From Caulobacterales bacterium (GTDB taxonomy: Bacteria; Pseudomonadota; Alphaproteobacteria; Caulobacterales; Caulobacteraceae), in assembly GCA_016183935.1 (NCBI GenBank), contig JACPDR010000003.1:1-64000 (forward strand): a stretch of 64,000 bases of DNA, in the 5' to 3' direction. The notes beneath the pieces were generated by a model. The model was not told the DNA's origin. It was given only the letters and a program-made list of their open reading frames with translations, and made no database searches. The position numbers and the translations under genes were made by a program. Positions within the stretch are counted from its first letter, which is position 1. Each line of letters starts with the position of its first letter. This document shows positions 18,094 through 27,817 of this stretch, in pieces.

Positions 18094-19611
18094 ATGGAAA
18101 CCGGCGCACTCATCACCATCGGCCTCTATTTCGTCCTGATGCTCGGCATCGGCGTCTATGCGTGGAGGAAGTCCACCAGCGACGTCTCGGGCTACATGCT
18201 GGGCGGGCGACAGCTGGGCCCGGCGGTCACCGCCCTGTCGGCGGGGGCGTCGGACATGAGCGGCTGGCTGATGATGGGCCTGCCCGGGGCGATGTTCCTG
18301 ACCGGCCTGTCGGCGGCGTGGATCGGGGTCGGCCTCGTGGTCGGCGCCTGGCTGAACTATCTGATCGTGGCCCCGCGGCTGCGCGTCTACACCGAGGTCG
18401 CCAACGACGCGATCACCATCCCCGACTATCTGGCCGAGCGCTTCGCCGACCGGGCCCATCTGCTGCGCATCATCTCGGCCGTGGTCATCGTGGTCTTCTT
18501 CACCCTCTACACCGCCAGCGGCATGGTCGCGGGGGGCAAGCTGTTCGACAGCGCCTTCGGCCTCGACTACGCTTGGGGCCTGTGGATCACCGCTGGCGTG
18601 GTGCTGGCCTATACGATGTTCGGCGGCTTCCTCGCCGTCAGCCTGACCGACTTCGTGCAGGGCTGCATCATGTTCCTGGCCCTGATCCTCGTGCCGATCG
18701 TGGCCATGATGAACGTCGGCGGCCCGGCCGAGACGGCGGAGATCGTCCGCTCGGTCGATCCGGCCCGCTTCGACCTGCTGGCCGGCACCACCGCCGTCGG
18801 CATCGTCTCGGCCCTGGCCTGGGGGCTGGGGTATTTCGGCCAGCCGCACATCATCGTCCGCTTCATGGCCATCCGCTCGGTGCGCGACCTCCCGGCCGCG
18901 CGCCGCATCGGCATGAGCTGGATGATCGTGTCGCTGGTCGGCGCCCTCGCCACCGGCATCACCGGCCTCGCCTACGCCACCCTGAACAACCTCGACGTCG
19001 CCGATCCCGAGACCATCTTCATCCTCCTCTCCGACCTGCTGTTCGATCCGCTGATCACCGGCTTCCTGCTGGCCGCCATCCTCGCGGCGATCATGAGCAC
19101 CATCTCGTCGCAGCTGCTGGTCTCGTCCAGCTCGCTGACCGAGGACGTGTACCGCACCTTCCTGCGCCGCAGCGCCTCGCAGAAGGAGCTGGTGCTGGTC
19201 GGCCGCCTCGCCGTGCTGGCCGTGGCGCTGGCGGGCATCGGACTGGCGTATGACCCGGACAACAATGTGCTGGGCCTCGTGGCCAACGCCTGGGCCGGCT
19301 TCGGCGCCGCCTTCGGGCCGCTGATCATCCTGTCGCTGACGTGGAAGCGGATGACCCGCAACGGCGCCCTCGCCGGCATGATCACCGGCGCCGCCGTGGT
19401 GCTGTTCTGGATCTTCGCCCCGGTGCTGCCCTCGGGCGCCGCCCTGACCACGGTGCTGTACGAGATGGTCCCCGGCTTCATCCTGAGCGCCCTCGCCATC
19501 GTCGCCGTCAGCCTGATGGGCAAGGCCCCGGCCGGCGAGGTCACGGGGACCTTCGACGCCGTCCGGGCGAAGCTGGCCGAGGCGAAGGCGTCCGAAGCGG
19601 CGGCGTCGTGA
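18094..19611 (+). CDS. putP: Sodium/proline symporter PutP
   Basis: Na+-coupled proline uptake, SSS family. 505 residues with about 13 hydrophobic segments. Family landmarks: LGGRQLGPAVTALSAGASDMSGWL at about residues 42-65 (the Na+ and proline site region with Ser and Asp), GLPGAMFLTGLSAAWIGVGL, YFGQPHIIVRFMAIRS and SQLLVSSSSLTEDVYR. The start is an ATG at 18094; the GTGA overlap with the next gene suggests coupling. No putA or putR is present in the window. Confidence 0.93.
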   Translation: METGALITIGLYFVLMLGIGVYAWRKSTSDVSGYMLGGRQLGPAVTALSAGASDMSGWLMMGLPGAMFLTGLSAAWIGVGLVVGAWLNYLIVAPRLRVYTEVANDAITIPDYLAERFADRAHLLRIISAVVIVVFFTLYTASGMVAGGKLFDSAFGLDYAWGLWITAGVVLAYTMFGGFLAVSLTDFVQGCIMFLALILVPIVAMMNVGGPAETAEIVRSVDPARFDLLAGTTAVGIVSALAWGLGYFGQPHIIVRFMAIRSVRDLPAARRIGMSWMIVSLVGALATGITGLAYATLNNLDVADPETIFILLSDLLFDPLITGFLLAAILAAIMSTISSQLLVSSSSLTEDVYRTFLRRSASQKELVLVGRLAVLAVALAGIGLAYDPDNNVLGLVANAWAGFGAAFGPLIILSLTWKRMTRNGALAGMITGAAVVLFWIFAPVLPSGAALTTVLYEMVPGFILSALAIVAVSLMGKAPAGEVTGTFDAVRAKLAEAKASEAAAS

Positions 19612-20057
19612 GCGACTCCACGCCGGCCCCGTTGCGCCGCCTCGCCGACCTGCCCGGCGTCGACGACCTCGAGCTCAAGGCGCTGATGAAGCCGCGCCTC
19701 GCCGACCCCGACCTGCGCGACGAGCACCCCGAGGTCGACGCCGTCGCCCGCCCCGCCTTCGGCCTGTCGCCGGCCGAGGCCGAGGCGGTCGCCCTGCCCG
19801 CCGACTGGCCCGATCATCTGAAAGACCTGCATCGCCGCTCGCCCGCCGAACTGGCCGAGGCCTTCGAGGCCGAGGGCTGGGACGTCACGGACAAGCGCCG
19901 CAAGCCGCTGCGGATGCTGCCGATGTTCGCCCTGCCGCTGGCGCTGGCCGCGCGGGGCGTGGCGGGACAGCTGCCGTTCGTCGCCGAGCCGGATCATCCG
20001 GTCACCGACTGGGGCGCCAGCCTGAAGGCCGAGGCGGGGCGGTTCAGGAAGCGGTGA
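19608..20057 (+). CDS. Unknown protein coupled to putP
   Basis: 149 residues, GTG start at 19608 overlapping the putP stop (GTGA). Mostly acidic and helical; recognisable blocks are LADLPGVDDLELKALMKPRL, PDWPDHLKDLHRR-like ADWPDHLKDLHRRSPAELAE and a mildly hydrophobic LPMFALPLALAARGVAGQLP. No confident membrane helix or signal peptide. Co-expression with putP is inferred from the overlap. No family recognised. Confidence 0.6.
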   Translation: MSDSTPAPLRRLADLPGVDDLELKALMKPRLADPDLRDEHPEVDAVARPAFGLSPAEAEAVALPADWPDHLKDLHRRSPAELAEAFEAEGWDVTDKRRKPLRMLPMFALPLALAARGVAGQLPFVAEPDHPVTDWGASLKAEAGRFRKR

Positions 20058-20091
20058 CATCGGCGGGAGCCGCGCCGGACGGTCGGCCACG

Positions 20092-20349
20092 TCATGACTT
20101 GTCCAGCGGATGGGTCAGGGTCTCGGCCATGAACAGCCGGCCCGGCAGGATGAAGTCCGCGGGGTTGGCGATGCGGCGTCTCTGCAGGGTCCAGAGGAAC
20201 ATGTGCTCGCGCTCGAAATGCGGCTTCATCCGGCCCTCGGCGATCTCCATCAGTCGGGCGTGCTGGACGGCCCACATCTGGCGGTCCTTGCGGCGCAGGC
20301 GGTTGGGGCGGCGGGTATTCACGGCGATCCTCTCTTCTTCGGTCGGCAT
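20092..20349 (-). CDS. Unknown 85-residue basic protein
   Basis: Small, strongly basic protein: RRPNRLRRKDRQMWAVQHAR, ERMKPHFEREHMFLWTL-like stretch and RRRIANPADFILPGRLFMAE. The ATG at 20347-20349 is chosen; the frame is open much further upstream, but that part is low-complexity and not protein-like. Convergent with the gene at 19608. No family recognised. Confidence 0.55.
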   Translation of the reverse strand: MPTEEERIAVNTRRPNRLRRKDRQMWAVQHARLMEIAEGRMKPHFEREHMFLWTLQRRRIANPADFILPGRLFMAETLTHPLDKS

Positions 20350-20976
20350 GCGGGAGGCGTGTTTCAGGCACGGGTTCGCGCTTCCCGGAGCGGACTCCGG
20401 AAAGGTCGGGGAGGGAGCGGGGCGACCGGGCCTCGCCCGGTGCTTTGATAGGTAACCGTTTCGACGAGACAGGCTGCCCCGCGTGGTCGTTTTCCACACG
20501 CCCTCCGGCTGGCGGCCTTGGCATTCGGGCCTTACCGGATCACCGCCGGGGTCATTGCTGAACCCGACGCGGGGCGGACATGACGGCCTCAGGACTTCAG
20601 CAGCCCGCTTCCGACAGCGCGCGGCGAGCAAGCGGGCAGGATCCATCCCTGCCCTCGAGGACCCCCGGACTCTCCGTCGCCCGGGCTTCATCGCTCGACC
20701 ACAGCCCGCCGACATCGAGGAACGTGGATCCGACGCCCTCCCCACCGACGGGATGGGCAGGAGTGTACGAGCGGGTCTTCCTATGGCGGGAAGATCGGGT
20801 CGAGAATCTGCGAAGGAGTTGGAAAGGCCGGAGATTATCCGCTGAACCCGACTATAGATCGCCGGATTGTAAGCACAGCGTCACGGCGTCTCGCGACAGC
20901 GAGGAGACGGTTGCTCGTTGCCAGTGGAGGCTGGCGCTTCCGTGTCGTTCTCGCCTAACCTCTGATAGGAGGTGCC
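20350..20976. other. 627-bp gene-free boundary region of the restriction island
   Basis: No tRNA, transposase or convincing gene was seen on either strand; the open frames here look like shadows. At the left it holds the short hairpin ccgggcgaggcccgg (about 20427-20441) upstream of the 85-residue gene. From about 20820 the base composition becomes visibly less GC-rich, matching the island to the right. It ends with aggaggtgcc, a strong ribosome binding site for the GTG-started gene at 20977. Confidence 0.5.
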
Positions 20977-21936
20977 GTGGGTTATCAATCAGAATTAGGC
21001 AACTGGACCGACGCGCAGAACGATCTGATCGTCGCTGAGTATTTCGCCATGATGGAGTTCATCCCCACCGCCGAGCGGGGGATGAAGGCCCGCCGCAAAC
21101 GGCAACTGAATGAGAAGATCGGACGGGGAATTGGCTCGATCGATTTCAAACTGGGAAACGTTTCGGCGGTCGCGCAAGAACGCGGATTGCCGCCCTTGCC
21201 GGGGTTCGTCCCGGCACCGAAATTCCAGAACAGCATAATCGAAGCGTTCGACCGATATCTCGAGCTCCACCCCGAAGCCTGGGGCATCGGCCAAGGAGTG
21301 AACCCGCTTCCCATAGCGGGGCCTATGGAGGGCGGCTTCGAACACAGCCCATCGGCGTTACCCTCCGCCGAGACTCCGCCAGGAATCTCCGATCTCGGAC
21401 GCGCGTTTGCTGGTATCGAACCGCTTCCGACACCATCCCCATTTTGGCCGCTCATTGTCGAGAGCGCGCCGGCGCCCGGCGCGCCGAGGAAGCCTCGCCC
21501 CGCCGGGCTCGAGCGCCTCGTCCGGAAATACAATCCAGCCGCGCGGGATCATAGAAACCGCGCCCTGGGGCGCCTTGGCGAAGAATACGCGTTCCGCCAC
21601 GAGGTCGAGCGCCTGACCGCGGCCGCCCGTCCTGATCTGGCACGCAAGGTGGAGTGGACATCCCAGGAGCGCGGTGACGGCGCCGGGTATGACATCAAGA
21701 GCTTTCACCCCTCCGGGGCCGAGCGCCTGATCGAGGTCAAGGCCACGCGCGGGGCGCGCTCCACTCCCTTTTTTCTGACCCGAACCGAGCGCGAGGTCAG
21801 CGAGGAACGCCCAGAGGAATGGCGTCTGCATCGCCTCTACGAACTGGCTGGAGAGCCGAAGCTATTCCGGTTGAAGCCACCGCTGGAAACCGTCGTGACG
21901 CTGCAGCCCGAAACCTGGCGAGCGTGGGTGGCGTAG
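20977..21936 (+). CDS. DUF3883 domain protein (restriction-endonuclease-like), defence-associated
   Basis: 319 residues, GTG start with a near-perfect AGGAGG upstream. The N-terminal part (about 10-95) begins NWTDAQNDLIVAEYFAMMEF and includes GIGSIDFKLGNVSAVAQERG, an N-terminal helical module often seen on DUF3883 proteins. A Pro-rich linker follows to about 180. The C-terminal part (about 195-319) is the DUF3883 fold: GRLGEEYAF, then the nuclease-like core GAGYDIKSF ... ERLIEVKATRG, which resembles the D-(D/E)xK layout of PD-(D/E)xK enzymes (Asp in YDIKSF, Glu-Lys in EVKATR). Convergent with the Eco29kI-type gene (2-bp gap). A role in restriction or DNA defence is inference. Confidence 0.8.
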   Translation: MGYQSELGNWTDAQNDLIVAEYFAMMEFIPTAERGMKARRKRQLNEKIGRGIGSIDFKLGNVSAVAQERGLPPLPGFVPAPKFQNSIIEAFDRYLELHPEAWGIGQGVNPLPIAGPMEGGFEHSPSALPSAETPPGISDLGRAFAGIEPLPTPSPFWPLIVESAPAPGAPRKPRPAGLERLVRKYNPAARDHRNRALGRLGEEYAFRHEVERLTAAARPDLARKVEWTSQERGDGAGYDIKSFHPSGAERLIEVKATRGARSTPFFLTRTEREVSEERPEEWRLHRLYELAGEPKLFRLKPPLETVVTLQPETWRAWVA

Positions 21937-21938
21937 GC

Positions 21939-22595
21939 TCAGTTCTCGGGTTCGACTCGATCTTCGTCGGTCAGCTCTTCGGTGTCGAGCGGTACAATCT
22001 CGCCCGCCAAGTGTCCGACCACCCGTCGGGCGATCTCCGCGAGCGGGAGCGGATTAGCTCCCAGGAGGCGGGAGTGCTTCCTCCCGGGATGGAGCGTGTC
22101 CCAGTAAGACATCGCCTGGTCTGGCCGGCCCCTGCCGGGGGCTTGGTTGCCGAACCCCGACGCGACCACGTTCCAAACAGGTTGGAACTGCTGAATCAAC
22201 ATGTTCTCCCCCAGCGGAATCCAGACATCATCGACGACTAGGCTTCGCGCCGAGAAATCCGAAAGCTCAAGATTTTCGGCCTCGTCGATCGATCGCGCAT
22301 GGATCGACAATCGACCACCCAGAGGCCGACCTTTCATGGCGTCGCGTGTGAGACCGCCGACACGCCCTCCCTTGGGAATGGCTTTGCCGACGTAGATCGG
22401 CTTCTCAACCGCTGAATCGAGGGAACTGGCGAGCGGCGCATAAAGCGGATGCGAACCGCCATAGTAGATCGCGTAAACACCCGCGCCCTTCGCCTGTCGA
22501 AGATCGGACAACGGTTGTCTCGGTTGCCGGAGCATTTCCTGTTCAATACTTCTGGCGAGATTAAGCGTGGCCAACGGATTGTACGGCTCGTTCAC
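21939..22595 (-). CDS. Eco29kI family type II restriction endonuclease (GIY-YIG)
   Basis: Cleaves unmethylated DNA at a short palindrome. 218 residues; Eco29kI itself has 214. GIY-YIG signatures: GVYAIYYGG at about residues 38-46 and KPIYVGKAIPKGGR at about 63-76; then RLSIHARS with the Arg-x3-His pair, LGENMLI with the catalytic Glu, and QPVWN with the family Asn. The start is a GTG (22593-22595) overlapping the methyltransferase stop as GTGA; the longer frame to 22691 is a shadow of the methyltransferase. Eco29kI recognises CCGCGG; the same target here is inference. Restriction is translated after modification, as expected for a safe cassette. Confidence 0.88.
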   Translation of the reverse strand: MNEPYNPLATLNLARSIEQEMLRQPRQPLSDLRQAKGAGVYAIYYGGSHPLYAPLASSLDSAVEKPIYVGKAIPKGGRVGGLTRDAMKGRPLGGRLSIHARSIDEAENLELSDFSARSLVVDDVWIPLGENMLIQQFQPVWNVVASGFGNQAPGRGRPDQAMSYWDTLHPGRKHSRLLGANPLPLAEIARRVVGHLAGEIVPLDTEELTDEDRVEPEN

Positions 22596-23755
22596 GCGGC
22601 GAACCTCAGCATCCGCGCCACGTCCTTCCCGACGATTTCCGCCAACCTGACCGGCACCGCGTTCCCCAGCTGACGCATCGTTTCGCTCCACGACCCGTGG
22701 AATACATAGTCATCGGGGAAGGTTTGCAACCGGGCGCTCTCCCGGACGGTGAAATAGCGGACCTCTCCCGTCGGCTTCAGCAGCATGTTCTCGCCGCCCG
22801 GCACCCCATGCACGCCGGCCTTCAACGTCTTGGCCGGTTCATCCAGCGGACTGCCGGTGTGGCCGGCGTAGCTCCGGGCACCCGCCTGGAAGCGATGGTT
22901 CGACACCTTCCGCGCCCTCGCCGGATCATGCTCTGGATCGGGAAGGTCCGAAATCGCGTCCCGAACCGTTTTCCACGCGACGGTCGAGGGCTTGGCGTCC
23001 ATCCGGCCCGCCCGGGCTGTCAGGACGGGATTCTCCGGTCGTTCCTTCCGCGCCACCCGATGCCGGTCCCAGTAGGATCCGTCCCGATACTGCTCCCAGA
23101 CCAGGGCCTCCGCCGAATGGGTTTCGATCGGGAAACTCCACTCGAGATCGAGGTCCTCCCGGAAGCCGACGAACAGCACGCGTTCGCGCCGCTGCGGCAC
23201 GCCGTGATTGGCCGCGTTCAGCAATCGTGTCACGACCCGGTAGTTCAGTCCGTCCCGAGTCCCATGGGTGTGGTGCCGCTCGAGCCGCGCCAGATGATCA
23301 GCCCAGTCCTCACCCGGCCGGACCGTCACCTCGGGGTGATGCATCTGCAGGCGGATGTACTCGAAATAGTTTCGGAAGCTGGCCCGCGTCAGCCCCTTGA
23401 CGTTCTCGAACACGAACGCTTTGGGCCGCGCCTCGCGCACCGCGCGGATCGCTTGCGGGAACATGTCGCGCGCGTCGTCGTAGGCTCCGTGCTTGCCGCC
23501 GAGCGAGAATGGCTGGCAAGGCGGACCGCCCGAGATCAAATCCAGCTTGCCGTCCAGCCCGCTGAAATCGACCGCCCGCACATCGCCCTGCTCCAAGGCC
23601 CAATCCGCCACCACCGGATGGCCGAAAGCCTGGTTCTCGCGAATCGTGTCGCAGCAATAGGCGTCGCGCTCGACCACCTTCAACGGATAGAAGCCCGCCT
23701 TGTGCAGGCCAATTCCCAGCCCGCCCGCGCCCGCGAAAAGTTCGACGGAGTTCAT
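22592..23755 (-). CDS. DNA (cytosine-5) methyltransferase of the restriction cassette
   Basis: Protects host DNA from the Eco29kI-type enzyme. 387 residues from the ATG 23753-23755, which gives the canonical start MNSVELFAGAGGLGIGLHKA (motif I). The catalytic motif IV is SGGPPCQPFSLGGKHG with Cys80; motif VI is FENVKGL; motif VIII is QRRERVLFVGF; motif X is MRQLGNAVPV. The variable target-recognition region lies between VIII and X (about residues 215-300). An ATG at 23812 would overlap vsr and is less likely. Middle gene of vsr-M-R on the minus strand. Confidence 0.95.
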   Translation of the reverse strand: MNSVELFAGAGGLGIGLHKAGFYPLKVVERDAYCCDTIRENQAFGHPVVADWALEQGDVRAVDFSGLDGKLDLISGGPPCQPFSLGGKHGAYDDARDMFPQAIRAVREARPKAFVFENVKGLTRASFRNYFEYIRLQMHHPEVTVRPGEDWADHLARLERHHTHGTRDGLNYRVVTRLLNAANHGVPQRRERVLFVGFREDLDLEWSFPIETHSAEALVWEQYRDGSYWDRHRVARKERPENPVLTARAGRMDAKPSTVAWKTVRDAISDLPDPEHDPARARKVSNHRFQAGARSYAGHTGSPLDEPAKTLKAGVHGVPGGENMLLKPTGEVRYFTVRESARLQTFPDDYVFHGSWSETMRQLGNAVPVRLAEIVGKDVARMLRFAA

Positions 23756-23777
23756 GATCTTCCCATGCCTACCGAGT

Positions 23778-24191
23778 TCATTCGCCCAAGAATGTTCTAA
23801 CTTTGTTCTCAAGGGAAGGCATGTCGCGCAATTCGCATTCCCATACGGTCATCACGTCCCATCCCGAGTCCTTCAGCATCTCCTCGTTCCGCAGGTCGCG
23901 AGCACGATTCCCCTCCAGCTTCGGCCTCCAGAATTCCTGACGCGATTTGGGCATCCGCGCCAGCTTGCACTCTGGGTCGGGATGCCGATGCCAGAAACAG
24001 CCGTGGACGAAGATCACCTTGCGCCGGCCAGCGAAAGTCAGGTCGGGCGCGCCGGGCAGGTCGCGACGATGCAAGCGGAAGCGGTACCCGAGGGCGTGGA
24101 CGAGGCTGCGGACGATCAGTTCGGGCTTGGTGTCCTTGCCCCTGACCCGCGACATGCGTTCGCTACGCTCGCTTCGGCTCAAGGTGTCCAT
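23778..24191 (-). CDS. vsr: Very short patch repair endonuclease Vsr
   Basis: Nicks next to T:G mismatches made by deamination of 5-methylcytosine, so it accompanies C5 methyltransferases. 137 residues: MSRVRGKDTKPELIVRSLVH, LPGAPDLTF with the catalytic Asp, FVHGCFWHRHP with the His/Trp mismatch-wedge region, and WECELRD. It starts at the ATG 24189-24191, 22 bp upstream of the methyltransferase gene. The operon order is vsr, methyltransferase, restriction enzyme. Confidence 0.95.
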   Translation of the reverse strand: MDTLSRSERSERMSRVRGKDTKPELIVRSLVHALGYRFRLHRRDLPGAPDLTFAGRRKVIFVHGCFWHRHPDPECKLARMPKSRQEFWRPKLEGNRARDLRNEEMLKDSGWDVMTVWECELRDMPSLENKVRTFLGE

Positions 24192-24217
24192 GGCGGAGCG
24201 CTCTTCTCCAATGCCCC

Positions 24218-25027
24218 CTAAGCCCGATCCCGCACCCGCATCGCCCCACCCGCGCTGGTCTCCACCTCGAACCGCCCTGTCCCGCGGATCAGGTCTGACA
24301 GCTTCGCATAGCCATAAGACCGCTGGTCGAAGTCCGGGTAGGCGTTCCTCAGACGGTTGGCGATGCCGCCGGCGTTGACCCAGCCGTCGCCGTCCTCGTC
24401 CATGTCGGCGATGACCGTGGCGATCAGGCGGGCGGCCTCGGACGGGGGGCGCTTGCCGGGGGCCGGGGTCGCGCCGGTCGGGGCGGCCGCCGAAGCCGTC
24501 TTGCGGCCGCGGCCGGGGCCGGACGGGGCGGCGGCGTCCTCGTCATCGGCGGCGCCGGGCGCGACGGGGGCGCTGAGGTTCTCGGTGTAGATGAAGCGGG
24601 TGCAGGCCTGGCGGAAGCTCTCGGGCGTCTTGCGCTCGCCGAAGCCGTAGACGTCGACCCCCTCCTCCCGGATGCGCGAGGCCAGACGGGTGAAGTCGGC
24701 GTCGGAGGAGACGAGGCAGAAGCCGTCGAAGCGGCCCGAATGCAGCAGGTCCATGCCGTCGATGACGAGGGCGATGTCGCCGGAGTTCTTGCCCTTGGTG
24801 TTGGCGAAATTCTGCTGGGGCTGGATGGCGAGGCGCGCCAGGACGCGGGTCCAGCCGGCGATCTGGGGGCTGGAGAAGTCGCCGTAGATGCGCCGGGCCG
24901 AGGCCTCGCCGAGAGTGGCGATCTCGGTGAACAGGGCCTCGGCGATCTTCGGCGAGGCGTTCTCGGCGTCGATCAGCACGGCCAGGCGCGGGGCGCGGTC
25001 GGACGGGCGGTAGGGGTCGGCAGCCAT
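24218..25027 (-). CDS. NYN (PIN-like) RNase domain protein with C-terminal OST-HTH/LOTUS domain
   Basis: 269 residues. NYN domain at about 10-155: LAVLIDAENASPKIAEAL, GKNSGDIALVIDGMDLLHSG and CLVSSDADFTRLASRIREEG show the acidic cluster of this PIN-like nuclease fold. A Gly/Ala/Pro linker spans about 157-190. The LOTUS/OST-HTH domain is at about 195-262: TVIADMDEDGDGWVNAGGIA, FDQRSYGYAKLSDLIRGTGRFEV. This domain pair is common in bacteria, presumed to act on RNA. It lies just to the right of the restriction island but its GC-rich codon use matches the host. The start is an ATG at 25025-25027. Confidence 0.9.
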   Translation of the reverse strand: MAADPYRPSDRAPRLAVLIDAENASPKIAEALFTEIATLGEASARRIYGDFSSPQIAGWTRVLARLAIQPQQNFANTKGKNSGDIALVIDGMDLLHSGRFDGFCLVSSDADFTRLASRIREEGVDVYGFGERKTPESFRQACTRFIYTENLSAPVAPGAADDEDAAAPSGPGRGRKTASAAAPTGATPAPGKRPPSEAARLIATVIADMDEDGDGWVNAGGIANRLRNAYPDFDQRSYGYAKLSDLIRGTGRFEVETSAGGAMRVRDRA

Positions 25028-25078
25028 GTAATCAGGCCTCCTCGGCCGGGTTGATCGGGCCCGATTGCGGTCGGCGGG

Positions 25079-25774
25079 TCAATCCCTGACGGGCACGATC
25101 TCAAGCCCCGCCCCGGGAGTCGCGTCGGGCGAGCCGACCACCACGTCGAGGCGGGTGTCCAGCGTCACTCCGGCCAGCGCCCGGTTCATCAGCACGGGGA
25201 CCGGGGCCTCGCCCGCCGCGCGGATGTCGAGCAGGAAGCCCTCCTCGCCGTCGTTCCAGCGGGCCAGCGCCAGCCACGCGGCCTTGACCGCCGGCTCGGC
25301 GCCCAGTTCGCGGGTCAGGGCGTCGACGAGGCCGGGCGGGGTGTCGGCGGGGCGGGCCACCTGGGTCGGATAGCGGTCGGCCGGGGCCGGGTTGGGGCGG
25401 CCGATCAGGGCGGCCATGGCGTCGGGCGACCAGCGCGCGCCATAGCCGTGGCCGGGATTCAGCAGCGCCGGGTTCTCGCGGATGGTCTCGAGCAGGGCGC
25501 GGCCGGGGAAGGCCGCCGGTTCGGCGTCGGGGCCGATGGACTGGAGGGCCCGTTCGCGGGCGGTGAAGACGGCGGTGGCCGGGCGGCCGTCCCGGGCCAC
25601 GGTGCGCAGGCGCAGTTCGTCGGCGGCGGTCTGGCCGGGGGCGGGAACGACCCACAGTTCGGCGTCGGGCACGGCGGCCTCGAAGGCGGCGCGCTCGCCG
25701 GGCCCGCCCGAGGCGGCGGCCATCAGCAGCCGCTCCAGATCGTTGAGGGGTTCGAAGGCGGAGGGGGCGGTCAT
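25079..25774 (-). CDS. SseB-like protein (enhanced serine sensitivity family)
   Basis: 231 residues with the two-part SseB layout. The N-terminal domain begins FEPLNDLERLLMAAASGGP and continues AELWVVPAPGQT and FPGRALLETIRENPALLNPG. The C-terminal domain contains WLALARWNDGEEGFLLDIRA and VPVLMNRALAGVTLDTRLDVV. The cytosolic function is unclear; E. coli SseB affects serine sensitivity. It starts 4 bp from the lepA stop, so it is probably the last gene of a lepA-sseB transcript. Confidence 0.8.
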   Translation of the reverse strand: MTAPSAFEPLNDLERLLMAAASGGPGERAAFEAAVPDAELWVVPAPGQTAADELRLRTVARDGRPATAVFTARERALQSIGPDAEPAAFPGRALLETIRENPALLNPGHGYGARWSPDAMAALIGRPNPAPADRYPTQVARPADTPPGLVDALTRELGAEPAVKAAWLALARWNDGEEGFLLDIRAAGEAPVPVLMNRALAGVTLDTRLDVVVGSPDATPGAGLEIVPVRD

Positions 25775-25778
25775 GGGG

Positions 25779-27587
<1,809 letters not shown>

Positions 27588-27698
27588 GGCCGCGCCGGTA
27601 GCACGGCGGGGCCGGATCGCCAACGCGGACGGCGTTCAGACGCGGTCCGCTACTGTTTTTGTGGCGGATTACATCGCCGTAAGGCGCCGCATTGGCGT

Positions 27699-27726
27699 TT
27701 GAGAAGCGGTCGCGAAACGGCTATTC
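27699..27726 (+). promoter_or_regulatory. Possible housekeeping promoter of the RND operon
   Basis: TTGAGAA (27699-27705) and GCTATTC (27720-27726) are separated by 14 bases, an arrangement close to the Caulobacter sigma-73 pattern (TTGAC..., 10-14 bases, GCTANA). It would leave an 80-90 base leader before the ATG at 27818. Prediction only. Confidence 0.35.
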
Positions 27727-27817
27727 AACGGTCGATGACAAGGTTCGCCGCGACCGGCGGCCAACGACAGGCGCGCGGCTCCCCCTCCGCGCTGCATGGG
27801 GATCGGACGTGGCGAAC

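Noticed and set aside
20350-20976. tRNA gene as an integration site for the restriction island
   Set aside because: No T-loop/anticodon-loop pattern or terminal CCA-type acceptor stem was found on either strand by eye.
20457-21038. Overlapping open frames on the plus strand in the 627-bp gap, for example from 20483 and 20580
   Set aside because: They lack ribosome binding sites and have random, Arg/Ser/Pro-rich composition; they look like shadows of non-coding, high-GC DNA.
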